Shown in pieces: positions 1 to 9,927 of a stretch of 64,000 bases of DNA. Below the pieces are notes generated by a model. That model searched no databases. It was given only the letters and a program-made list of their open reading frames with translations, and was not told where the DNA came from. Each line of letters opens with the position of its first letter. The first letter of the stretch is position 1. The DNA is from Spongilla lacustris (Eukaryota; Porifera; Demospongiae; Spongillida; Spongillidae): the NCBI GenBank assembly GCA_949361645.1, contig OX442416.1, positions 21,160,500 to 21,224,499 on the forward strand, in the 5' to 3' direction. A program made the translations under genes and the position numbers.

Positions 1-1
1 T

Positions 2-109
2 GATGAAGATAAGGACAGACTCAGCAAGGTGACCCACACATACCAGTCTGAGAGGAAGGCGGAGCCAGCAGGCCTCTCTGACATGGGGGCCACCCTCACC
101 TTGGAGACA
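2..109 (+). CDS. RNF113A-like internal exon (partial)
   Basis: An open frame from position 2 reads a stretch resembling the region just before the conserved DTEKxRDAQ block of RNF113A/Cwc24 splicing factors. Recognisable pieces are a basic TYQSERKAEP segment and DMGATLTLETE, compared with the family's YKSTRSAKPV...DMGATAVYELDTE. The frame stops soon after, at TAG near 124, so a donor near 112 (a weak GTGCAC) is assumed. The upstream exons lie outside the window. The CCCH and RING exons of the same family are on the same strand at 27.5-29.6 kb, but the exons between (about 90 residues) were not found. It could be the 5' part of that gene or a separate partial copy. The similarity is judged from memory of the family. 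Confidence 0.55.
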
Positions 110-225
110 GAACAGTGCACTATGTAGAGCAAGTGGTTGTGTTGTGTGTATGTAGTGGTGGGTGCAAGTCCACATCATAAGCACCAAAATACATTTGGAA
201 CTTTATACATGACCAAGGTGGGCAC

Positions 226-378
226 CATTTAGAGTAAGGGAACATCCTCCCACTGTTCTGGGTCTCTATCACCACGTAGCTGTCATCTTTGGTGAGTCCA
301 TCGTAGTCCTCCAGACTGTAGGACACCACTCCTGCCCTCCCTGGTCTGGACCCCCCCATACCTCCAGAGGTGTTCTCC
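226..378 (-). CDS. Possible exon of an unrecognised gene
   Basis: On the minus strand an open stretch is bounded by an acceptor (CCAG at 379-382) and a donor GT at 224-225. Its peptide is non-repetitive and coding-like, with the segments SYSLEDYDGL and DDSYVVIETQ. I do not recognise the family. No partner exon could be joined with confidence, and it overlaps the 3' side of the RNF113A-like exon region. Weak call. Confidence 0.25.
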
Positions 379-605
379 CTGGAGATGGTAGCCTAGCAAC
401 GACCTTGCAGGCCCCTCCCCCCTCTTCGAGAGGTGACCGTCAGAGTCCTGGGAGAGGAGTAGAACATGTACCATCTGTATTAGTATTATTAAACAAAAAA
501 AAACAGCCCCACCCCCATAACTTACTTGCTTGAAACCAACATGACCTTCTTTGAGCAGCAGTTATGACAGAAGACCTTACCACATGACCGGCAGTGGTGC
601 TACAT

Positions 606-736
606 GGGGAGGAGGGAGAGGGGATGGGGAGGAGGGAGATGGGATGGGGAGGAGGGAGAGGGGATGGGGAGGAGGAAGAGGGAATGGGGAGGAGGGAGAG
701 GGGGTGGGGAGGAGGGAGAGGGGGATGGGGAGGAGG
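606..736. repeat. 20 bp purine-rich minisatellite
   Basis: About 6-7 copies of a unit like GGGGAGGAGGGAGAGGGGAT. It keeps several frames open on both strands, giving spurious ORFs of about 110 residues. Confidence 0.9.
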
Positions 737-959
737 CAGAGAGAAGACTTTGTTAAACGGTTCCCTAATATGACACATGGTGTGTTATCATCCCCTGCAC
801 ATGACACCATCCCATACTATTCCCAGCCCTGGGTTACCCTGGGTTTTGTTGGACCATCCCAGGTTGATAGGCTATTAACAATTTAATTCACAGTTGACTT
901 GGTGAATCTCAATGTTTGATAATAGCCAGCCTAATGTAACTGAACACATGTTTCTGAGA

Positions 960-1012
960 CTTATGATGTGTGTGTATATGTGTGTGTGTGTATGTGTGTG
1001 CATGTGTGTGGT
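960..1012. repeat. TG-rich microsatellite
   Basis: Interrupted (TG)n tract directly before the 40 bp satellite array. Confidence 0.85.
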
Positions 1013-1062
1013 TCAGTGGGACCTAGGGCTGGTAGGTGGGAACATCCCTAGGCACCTCCCAC

Positions 1063-3306
1063 CACATTTCATAGGCACACATCACAGAACCACCTCCCTT
1101 CACACTTCATAGGCACACACATCACACAACCACCTCCCATCACACTTCATAGGCACACACATCACACAACCACCTCCCATCACACTTCATAGGCACACAC
1201 ATCACACAACCACCTCCCTTCACACTTCATAGGCACACACATCACACAACCACCTCCCACCACACTTCATAGGCACACACATCACACAACCACCTCCCAT
1301 CACACTTCATAGGCACACACATCACACAACCACCTCCCACCACACTTCATAGGCACACACATCACACAACCACCTCCCACCACACTTCATAGGCACACAC
1401 ATCACACAACCACCTCCCATCACACTTCATAGGCACACACATCACAGAACCACCTCCCATCACACTTCATAGGCACACACATCACACAACCACCTCCCAC
1501 CACACTTCATAGGCACACACATCACAGAACCACCTCCCATCACACTTCATAGGCACACACATCACAGAACCACCTCCCATCACACTTCATAGGCACACAC
1601 ATCACACAACCACCTCCCACCACACTTCATAGGCACACACATCACACAACCACCTGATCCCACCACACTTCATAGGCACACACATCACACAACCACCTCC
1701 CACCACACTTCATAGGCACACACACATCACACAACCACCTCCCACCACACTTCATAGGCACACACATCACACAACCACCTCCCACCACACTTCATAGGCA
1801 CACACATCAATAACCACCTCCCACCACACTTCATAGGCACACACATCACACAACCACCTCCCACCACACTTCATAGGCACACACATCACACAACCACCTC
1901 CCATCACACTTCATAGGCACACACATCACACAACCACCTCCCTTCACACTTCATAGGCACACACATCACACAACCACCTCCCACCACTTCATAGGCACAC
2001 ACATCACACAACCACCTCCCACCACACTTCATAGGCACACACATCACACAACCACCTCCCACCACACTTCATAGGCACACACATCACACAACCACCTCCC
2101 ACCACACTTCATAGGCACACACATCACACAACCACCTCCCACCACACTTCATAGGCACACACATCACACAACCACCTCCCACCACACTTCATAGGCACAC
2201 ACATCACACAACCACCTCCCACCACACTTCATAGGCACACACATCACACAACCACCTCCCATCACACTTCATAGGCACACACATCACACAACCACCTCCC
2301 TTCACACTTCATAGGCACACACATCACACAACCACCTCCCACCACACTTCATAGGCACACACATCACACAACCACCTCCCACCACACTTCATAGGCACAC
2401 ACATCACACAACCACCTCCAATCACACTTCATAGGCACACACATCACACAACCACCTCCCTTCACACTTCATAGGCACACACATCACACAACCACCTCCC
2501 ACCACACTTCATAGGCACACACATCACACAACCACCTCCCACCACACTTCATAGGCACACACATCACACAACCACCTCCCACCACACTTCATAGGCACAC
2601 ACATCACACAACCACCTCCCATCACACTTCATAGGCACACACATCACACAACCACCTCCCTTCACACTTCATAGGCACACACATCACACAACCACCTCCC
2701 ACCACACTTCATAGGCACACACATCACACAACCACCTCCCACCACACTTCATAGGCACACACATCACACAACCACCTCCAATCACACTTCATAGGCACAC
2801 ACATCACACAACCACCTCCCTTCACACTTCATAGGCACACACATCACACAACCACCTCCCACCACACTTCATAGGCACACACATCACACAACCACCTCCC
2901 ACCACACTTCATAGGCACACACATCACACAACCACCTCCCACCACACTTCATAGGCACACACATCACACAACCACCTCCCTTCACACTTTATAGGCACAC
3001 ACATCACACAACCACCTCCCACCACACTTCATAGGCACACACATCACACAACCACCTCCCACCACACTTCATAGGCACACACATCACACAACCACCTCCC
3101 TTCACACTTTATAGGCACACACATCACACAACCACCTCCCACCACACTTCATAGGCACACACATCACACAACCACCTCCCACCACACTTCATAGGCACAC
3201 ACATCACACAACCACCTCCCACCACACTTCATAGGCACACACATCACACCACCACCTCCCTTCACACTTCATAGGCACACACATCACACAACCACCTCCC
3301 ATCATA
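1063..3306. repeat. 40 bp minisatellite array, about 56 copies
   Basis: Head-to-tail copies of a 40 bp unit containing CACACTTCATAGGCACACAC followed by ATCACACAACCACCTCCCAC. Variation is concentrated at the last bases (CAC, CAT, TTC, AAT). Variant types recur in the same order (for example around 2240-2480, 2600-2840 and 2920-3160), which indicates higher-order duplication of blocks. There is no spacer between units and no coding content. Confidence 0.97.
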
Positions 3307-3432
3307 TAATAAGTTGGACCCCCACAGATAATGAGATGGACACACACCCTCCCCCCATACATAATGAAGTGACCACTCCCCTCACACATGTACCATCTTA
3401 TACATCATAAGCTCTTCTCATTCTCTCCACCT
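3307..3432. other. Unique spacer between two minisatellites
   Basis: Short non-repetitive stretch separating the 40 bp and 32 bp arrays. I see no feature in it. Confidence 0.6.
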
Positions 3433-3795
3433 GGAGACCTTCGTGCCAACCTGCAGGTCGTCATGGAGACCTTCGTGCCAACCTGCAGGTCGTCATGGAG
3501 ACCTTCGTGCCAACCTGCAGGTCGCCATGGAGACCTTCGTGCCAACCTGCAGGTCGCCATGGAGACCTTCGTGCCAACCTGCAGGTCGCCATGGAGACCT
3601 TCGTGCCAACCTGCAGGTCGCCATGGAGACCTTCGTGCCAACCTGCAGGTCGCCATGGAGACAATCGTGCCAACCTGCAGGTCGCCATGGAGACCTTTGT
3701 GCCAACCTGCATGTCGCCATGGAGACCTTCGTGCCTACCTGCAGGTTGCCATGGAGACCTTCGTGCCAACCTGCAGGTCGTCATGGAGACCTTCC
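3433..3795. repeat. 32 bp minisatellite open in all frames
   Basis: About 11 copies of a unit containing GGAGACCTTCGTGCCAACCT and GCAGGTCGCCAT. Because 32 is not a multiple of 3, a 96 bp super-period cycles through three frames. No frame of the unit has a stop on either strand, so ORFs of 75-140 residues appear everywhere. Not evidence of a gene. Confidence 0.95.
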
Positions 3796-3892
3796 GATAC
3801 TTTATCATCCCTACTGGCCACGGCAGCTGTCCCCTCTTTGGGGGTGGAGTTTCTGATGATCTCAGCTGGGCAAGCTTGCATACAACACTGTG

Positions 3893-4521
3893 AGGGGTGG
3901 GGGAGGGGAAGGAGAGGGAGGGAAGAGGAGAGGGAGGGGAGGAGAGGGAGGAGAGGGAGGGGAGGAGAGGGAGGGGAGGGGAGGAGAGGGAGGGGAGGAG
4001 AGGGAGGGGAGGAGAGGGAGGGGAGGAGAGGGAGGGGAGGAGAGGGAGGGGAGGAGAGGGAGGGGAGGGTATGGGAGGACAGGGAGGGGAGGGGGAGGGC
4101 AGGAGAGGGAGGGGAGGAGAGGGAGCGGAGGAGAGGGAGGGGAGGGTATGGGAGGACAGGGAGGGGAGGGGAGGGAGGGGAGGAGAGGGAGGGGAGGAGA
4201 GGGAGGGGAGGAGAGGGAGGAGAGGAGAGGGAGGGGAGGAGAGGGAGGGGAGGGTATGGGAGGACAGGGAGGGGAGGGGGAGGGCAGGAGAGGGAGGGGA
4301 GGAGAGGGAGGGGAGGGGAGGGGAGGGGAGGGGAGGGGAGGGGAGGGGAGGGGAGGGGAGGGGAGGGGAGGGGAGGGGAGGGGAGGGGAGGGGAGGGGAG
4401 GGGAGGGGAGGGGAGGGGAGGGGAGGGGAGGGGAGGGGAGGGGAGGGGAGGGGAGGGGAGGGGAGGGGAGGGGAGGGGAGGGGAGGGGAGGGGAGGGGAG
4501 GGGAGGGGAGGGGAGGGGAGG
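3893..4521. repeat. Polypurine tract ending in pure (GGGGA)n
   Basis: About 630 bp of almost uninterrupted purines. The first part (3893-4308) is a degenerate GGGAGGGGAGGAGA repeat with an occasional GGGTATGGGAGGACAGG block. The second part (4309-4520) is a pure GGGGA pentamer array of about 42 copies. Such sequence can form triplex or G-quadruplex structures. The glycine/arginine/glutamate and serine/proline ORFs here are artefacts. Confidence 0.97.
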
Positions 4522-4688
4522 AGGAACGAGAGAACGGTGGGAGATGAAGAGAGACAAAAAGGGAAATTTGAGTGTGGAATACTAAAAACCATCCTGGGTA
4601 CCCAGTGCTTGTATATACAGCACTTCACGTAACCAAACAAAAACCAAAATACAGCTTACTCGCTGATACCTTTAGCTTTAGCTCCGTA

Positions 4689-4765
4689 AGTAGTCTCGTA
4701 CCCAGAACTTGATTCCCACAATTGCGGATCATCTATGGGAACCAGGGTCTGGGTACGAGACTCCG
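4689..4765. mobile_element. Short palindromic MITE-like element
   Basis: Perfect 15 bp inverted repeats (AGTCTCGTACCCAGA at 4692-4706 and its complement at 4748-4762). The similarity continues imperfectly inward, and the loop is about 18 bp. No coding content. The size and structure fit a tiny hairpin MITE, but only one copy was recognised in the window. Confidence 0.5.
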
Positions 4766-4917
4766 TAGGGCGAAGGGATGATGTCATTGGATTCTGTCGA
4801 TCGATACTATCCAGATTGAGAAGCTTAGGTGCGATTGCGTCGACTCGTCGACGTAAGATAATGAATAATCGAGTCACATGCATGCATGGGGCATTGAGTA
4901 TCATGATGATGTCACTG

Positions 4918-4936
4918 TTTTTTTTTTTTTTTTTTT
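4918..4936. repeat. Poly(T) tract
   Basis: Nineteen consecutive T. It could be the poly(A) tail of a minus-strand retroposed sequence, but no body was identified. Confidence 0.8.
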
Positions 4937-5235
4937 CCTTTCCTTTCATGCTTTTACGTTTACATCAGGTTACAGAAACATAGATATTAATATCATCTAG
5001 CTCGTTAATTATAGGGCTTCTCTCCCGATCCTAACGACGTCACGTGTGCTGGGGGGCGGGTTTCTTGTCCACTTAATCAATGAAATAGGGGTACGGGTTG
5101 CGTGAATCAGTTTCAGTTAAGTTAGTACTTACCTGTCTGCAATTAAGGGGAACAGGAAAACCTCTATGGACACGCTCCTCGGCTTGGTCTATGTATTATC
5201 TCCGGTCAAGCTGACTGAGTCTTCTTGCTTCTGCC

Positions 5236-5380
5236 ATGCGCGAGTTTGATGAAATGCTAATGGAGGTGAGGCGGGGCAAGGTACAGTACACAGTCATGAA
5301 AGGAGGGAGGGATCAAGCGTTGCACCCAATTGTCCACGTAAAACAACCCTACTCCCAGAGTACGATGTTCCCAGCCACTC
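5236..5380 (+). CDS. Possible first exon, unknown protein
   Basis: ATG at 5236 opens a non-repetitive frame (MREFDEMLMEVRRGKVQY...) ending at a strong donor, GTAAGT, at 5381 in phase 1. Family not recognised. Later candidate exons at 5639-5780 and 6009-6190 do not join in phase with it, so either an exon is missing or they belong elsewhere. Low confidence. Confidence 0.35.
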
Positions 5381-5465
5381 GTAAGTCTAATAGCCAGTCT
5401 ATTGGTGACCTGAATTTTGCGGACTCACGTACTCCACCTGCTGTGTTCAGTGATAGTGGGTACAT

Positions 5466-5554
5466 GTACATGTGTGTGTGTTCACATGTTCATATGTGTG
5501 TGTTCACATGTGTGTGTGTGTTCATATGTGTGTGTGTGTGTGTGCTCACACGTG
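5466..5554. repeat. TG-rich microsatellite
   Basis: Interrupted (TG)n with TTCACATG and TTCATATG islands. It produces a cysteine/valine-rich false ORF. Confidence 0.85.
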
Positions 5555-5638
5555 TATGAGACCCACACCGTTAGAATCAAGACTCTCAGATGGATACTGT
5601 GCGCGCTTAGTCTGTCAATCTGTTCAGATCATTAACAG

Positions 5639-5780
5639 CAGCTGCACAATATTCAGTACGATTCCAACCATCGATCATGATGAATGGTTCCCAAAGAAGT
5701 CATCTGGCTCCGACGAACTTGAGATTAAGAGTGACAGGTTTTCTGCCCCGCCCCCTGCAGTGGAGGTGGAAAGCCTCAGA
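5639..5780 (+). CDS. Possible internal exon, unknown protein
   Basis: An open acidic stretch (DHDEWFPKKSSGSDELEIK within it) lies between an AG acceptor around 5638 and a GTGAGC donor just after 5780. The composition is coding-like (charged, non-repetitive). Product not recognised. Confidence 0.35.
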
Positions 5781-6008
5781 GGTGAGCACACCTGGTCCCC
5801 AGTCCTCTGTGTCAGTTGTGCTTATGTAGCCTTAGATAGAAGTGAGTGCACCGCCATCAGACAGAACACAAGGTTAGCACTCTGGTGGGAGAGGCCATGT
5901 GTAGTTAAATGTTATTGCTAGAAGCTGATTGGATACGTGTACATACATTTAAGGTGTCTGTTTTAAGATGTATACTGGCATGGTGTAGACCTTTCACATA
6001 TCCTGATG

Positions 6009-6190
6009 CCCACAGCTGACCCTGGTTGAACCCAACCTGAAGAGGCCAGAGATGCCCCATGGTTCTGTCTCCCTCAGTGAGCAGACCAACAACTTGGAGT
6101 GGCACCTCCCCCTCCCCCTTAACACAGAGGGGATCTCCAGGGAGTACCCTCCCAACTGCTTATGTGGCTGGACTGCCTGGATTGTACATG
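6009..6190 (+). CDS. Possible exon, unknown protein
   Basis: After a CCCACAG acceptor the frame reads LTLVEPNLKRPEMPHGSVSL and continues to NCLCGWTAWIVH. It is non-repetitive but does not match the phase of the preceding candidate exon. Product not recognised. Confidence 0.3.
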
Positions 6191-6600
6191 TACATGTAGG
6201 AGGAACTGAGGTTGTTGGGATTATTCATTTTAGATTGTCATGTGGAGTTTGAGTTGTGTCAGCTGTTCCTATCAATGGTGCAATCTACATGTGTGACCTA
6301 CATGTCTGCACCTATTCATCCAAAGGTTTAATCACATACAGATCTACATCCCTCAATTCCGTTCAGATCAGCAATCCTATGATATCATATGTCGCTATCC
6401 TCGTTCCGTATGAGTTATTCATGATACCAGGTGGTACATGTATTTATGTGAAAGGCCCGCTTTCTGACGGCTTAAGATGCTACCGTCGACTTGGGGGAGA
6501 GTGGTCGTCAGTGTTAAATTGTTCATGATGCAAGTCAAAATGAAACCTGTGGAAATTTGTCGCGCGCAGGGAAAAAAATATGCATAGTATATCTACTAAT

Positions 6601-6650
6601 ATTGGTCCAATCACGCAATGATGCGGCGATGCCTTGGCGCGCATGCGCAG
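6601..6650 (+). promoter_or_regulatory. Promoter-like CCAAT and NRF-1-type motifs
   Basis: Within 140 bp upstream of the ATG at 6740 there is a back-to-back CCAAT box pair (ATTGGTCCAATCA at 6601-6613) and a GCGCGCATGCGCAG motif at 6637-6650 matching the NRF-1/alpha-PAL consensus. This combination is typical of TATA-less housekeeping promoters in animals. The role is inferred. Confidence 0.5.
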
Positions 6651-6739
6651 TTGTCGGTATTAAAGTAACAATTTGATAATTATATTTCGTTTTTCATGCT
6701 CCGAAAGACTCTGATATCCGATCGACTTAGAAACTCAAA

Positions 6740-6862
6740 ATGGCTGCTACTCCACTTGTTCGTGCATCAATAAGGACGAAGTTGCTAAACCTCTACGTGC
6801 AGCGGGAAACACAAGCACTGTTGTGTTTCCGCTGTCACGAAGGCTATGCCGTGCGCTGGCAG
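6740..6862 (+). CDS. Exon 1 of an unrecognised three-exon gene
   Basis: ATG at 6740 starts a 41-codon exon (MAATPLVRASIRTKLLNLYV, then a CFRCHEGYAVRW segment) ending in phase 0 at GTAAGG. Exon 2 (6945-7050) and exon 3 (from 9928) continue in frame, giving a predicted protein of roughly 530 residues. The N-terminus is basic and amphipathic with two cysteines. I do not recognise the family. The start is chosen because it follows the CCAAT/NRF-1-like promoter and the splice phases work. Confidence 0.65.
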
Positions 6863-6944
6863 GTAAGGAGTGCCTGGCAGGTCTCTGTTTGCCTTCTTGC
6901 TTCCACCACTAGAATTTTCTATCATAATTACTGTACTTCCGTAG

Positions 6945-7050
6945 GGATCCCGCGGGCCTCTTTTAACACGCGCGTCACCCATGGAAGACGTGCGCAAGCG
7001 AATCGCCTCACAGGCGACATGTTACATGAAGCATCTACTCTCCAAACACG
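6945..7050 (+). CDS. Exon 2 of the unrecognised three-exon gene
   Basis: Acceptor CCGTAG at 6939-6944 and donor GTACGC at 7051. The phase 0 to phase 1 exon encodes about 35 residues (PMEDVRKRIASQATCYMKHL within it). The following intron is 2.9 kb and carries a 1.95 kb foldback element. Confidence 0.6.
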
Positions 7051-7524
7051 GTACGCCAGCAGATATATACGTGCTTGTATTGTGTTTGGGGTTATTGTAG
7101 TTTTAACTTCTAACGAAGCGTCGTCATGCTCGCGTTCTGGTCATGCACGTGTCCTAGCTGAAAAGGACAAAAGAACTACGGGTACCGGCCGGGTTGGGTG
7201 GTTCTTGTACTGTGTGGATACTTGCATTGCTTCCCACCCATGGCAAAACTGCAGAGTAAACCCCCTTGCCCCCGTCTCCGCGGGTGTACTTCAGTTTACT
7301 CCCCCCCTTTGACCCCGTCTCCGCTGCCGTATGTCCCTTGCATGTATAATTTATACAGGCGACTGGTTGTAGAAATAAATAATAGTGAAAATTAATATTC
7401 ATATTTGCATGGGTCTACACGTACGATGATGTAATGTACAAATCGAATTCATTAATGGCTTAAAATAACCACGACATGTAATATGGCAAGCAGAGCACAA
7501 TGGTATCCAACTCGTCTTTATAAA

Positions 7525-9474
7525 TGGGTAATTCTATACCCTTTTAACTCAGGTATTGACACCTATGTTTCATAGTCCATAAAATCCTATGTAACTTGTT
7601 TACTTCAGTACTCTGTACACTTATATTAATAATTAGCCCTCAAGGTTAATTCCGTTTATTGGCTACAAGGTGTGAATAATTTAACCACAAATGTATACAT
7701 AGTAATCCCTCTTGGCAACCATTATAGCTACACTGATGATTTTAAATACACACACACAACCCTGTAAGGGCCATGTTATGATGCCATGATCTTTACTAGT
7801 GCACGCTCAGTGATTGAAAAACATGAAAATGAAGCATTGCTATGCCTCTCATATAGAAATGGCCACTTTTTAAGTCTTTATTGTTCGAAAATAGGAAAAA
7901 GCAGGTTGTATTCTACTGTTACATCTAGCTTCTACAGCGGGATGGAACTGGGTTCCGTTGAAATGGCATATAGAAAAGAGTGAGTCTCCTAGGATGTTTG
8001 TTCTGTTTGATTGAATTCATATGCTATAGAATGTGCTTATCAACACTTTGGTGAGCCTATCATAACTTTGCTGATGCAAACCGTAGTCGGGCGTAGCCCG
8101 ACCTTCGTGTCTGGCGGAATGTCGGAGTATCAAGCCTATATGTGGATTTGATAGCGTATGAGGCTATATGATAGCCCACATATGTGATTGTTACAAATCC
8201 AGGTTCATGTATAGGCTACCCGCTATCAGATGGATGCAGGTATACCAACTAGGGCCAACCTTCTGCCAAACACGAAGGTCGGGCTACGCCCAACTAAGTA
8301 TTTAATAGGGCGCAATGTGAGTGAAAAAATATTGTATAGAAGTGGTATCGTACATATTGATCCACCGCATGCTTAATTTCAACTATTGTAAGCGGCGGCT
8401 TACAAATGGTTGCGTGCACGTGGGATTAGGCCATTTGCTAACAAAGAGAGATTCTGCACTACAAAAAGACCGGCAGTCTCTTTTTCAATGCTACGAAAGA
8501 CCTTTTTATTATTGTGGCCCTCTCCATTGTTACAATGTACCGCGCGGGTGCGCGCCCGCGCGGAATACAGTTATAAATTCACCTGCCATTCACAACAAAG
8601 TTTCATAACGCTACTCGGAGTAGCGCTTCGTTGATTTGTTATTATTTTGTTTTTGCCAGTCATTGCTTTTGTTACTTCAACATGTCATCGTTTCAAAGCT
8701 GTTGTATCCACTAAAGTGTCACACGAGGAAGAGAACTTAATTTAAATGATGTTTTATACCTTGTAACTTGCTTTATAAATCACCTGCAGAAAGAGCTTGA
8801 ACACTTGATTAAATTGTTAAGTCACACTAAGATGGTGTTGGATTGGTCAATAAGTGAATGAACATTATTCCCAGCAAAAATAGTATATAAGTAGTGTGAT
8901 TTGTATGCATTAGGCATTTTAGTTCGGTAACAGTTATGATAGGCTCACCAAAGTGTTGATAAACACATTCTATGGATCATGAATTCAATCAAACAGAACA
9001 AACATCCTAGGAGACTCACTCTTTTCTGTATGGCATTTCAACGGAACCCAGTTCCATCCCGCTGTAGAAGCTAGATACAACAGTAGAATACAACCTGCTC
9101 TTTCCTATTTTCAAACAATAAAGACTTAAAAAGTGGCCATTTCTATATGAGAGGCATAGCAATGCTTCATTTTCATGTTTTTCAATCACTGAGCGTGCAC
9201 TAGTAAAGATCATGGCATCATAACATGGCCCTTACAGGGTTGTGTGTGTGTACTTAAAATCATCAGTGTAGCTATAATGGTTGCCAAGAGGGATTACTAT
9301 GTATACATTTGTGGTTAAATTATTCACACCTTGTAGCCAATAAACGGAATTAACCTTGAGGGCTAATTATTAATATAAGTGTACAGAGTACTGAAGTAAA
9401 CAAGTTGCATAGGATATTATGGACTATGAAACATAGGTGTCAATACCTGAGTTAAAAGGGTATAGAATTACCCA
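7525..9474. mobile_element. Foldback element with 543 bp inverted arms
   Basis: The left arm (7525-8067) and right arm (8932-9474) are inverted copies of equal length, differing at only a few positions. The element begins TGGGTAATTCTATACCC and ends with its complement. The 864 bp centre holds a copy of the TAGTTGGGCG MITE (8084-8296) and a GC-rich palindrome CCGCGCGGGTGCGCGCCCGCGCGG near 8540-8563. No transposase is evident, and the small arm ORFs (65 residues) are mirrored and not gene-like. No clear target duplication was seen. It lies in intron 2 of the 6.7-11.3 kb gene. Confidence 0.85.
8084..8296. mobile_element. MITE, TAGTTGGGCG family, long copy
   Basis: Ends are TAGTCGGGCGTAGCCCGACC and the complement of TAGTTGGGCGTAGCCCGACC. 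The copy is about 213 bp with a longer interior than the two short copies at 44.9 and 46.4 kb. It is nested in the centre of the foldback element. No obvious target duplication. Confidence 0.75.
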
Positions 9475-9681
9475 AATGCTCCTTTCCACTGCCTTCAGGG
9501 ATAGCCAACCCCACGGAGGAGCATGCGCCCTTAACCAGGGACGGTAAGTGTTGAACCTATAACTGTGTAGGCATATAGTGCATGTAATACAGAAGATATG
9601 GTGTCACCTGACTGGCATATTTGTGTGCAAGGCCTCCTGCCCTCTTGTGTTACCCCTCCCCGACATTTGCAATAGTGCTGC

Positions 9682-9778
9682 CTGAACCCCCTTAGTGCTG
9701 CCTGAACTCCCTTAGTGCCTGAACCCCCATAGTGCTGCCTGAACCCCCTTAGTGCTGCCTGAACCCCCTTAGTGCTAT
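9682..9778. repeat. About 20 bp minisatellite
   Basis: Roughly five copies of a TAGTGCTGCCTGAACCCCCT-like unit with one internal deletion. Confidence 0.85.
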
Positions 9779-9927
9779 TTAACCCCACTGTGCATTACAG
9801 CACTTTGCACTACACCCACCCATTCCACTTGCTCATGCAACACGATCTGTGGTTCTGGCATGTGAATGCAGCATGTAAAAAAAAAGCCCTGTATTGGACT
9901 TCATATTTACTATTTCTACTTATGCAG

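Noticed and set aside
1063..3306. CRISPR-like array
   Set aside because: Units are contiguous with no unique spacers, the genome is eukaryotic and no cas genes are present.
3388..4640. ORFs of 200-414 codons on both strands
   Set aside because: Products of the 32 bp array and the polypurine tract (Gly/Arg/Glu or Ser/Pro/Leu only).
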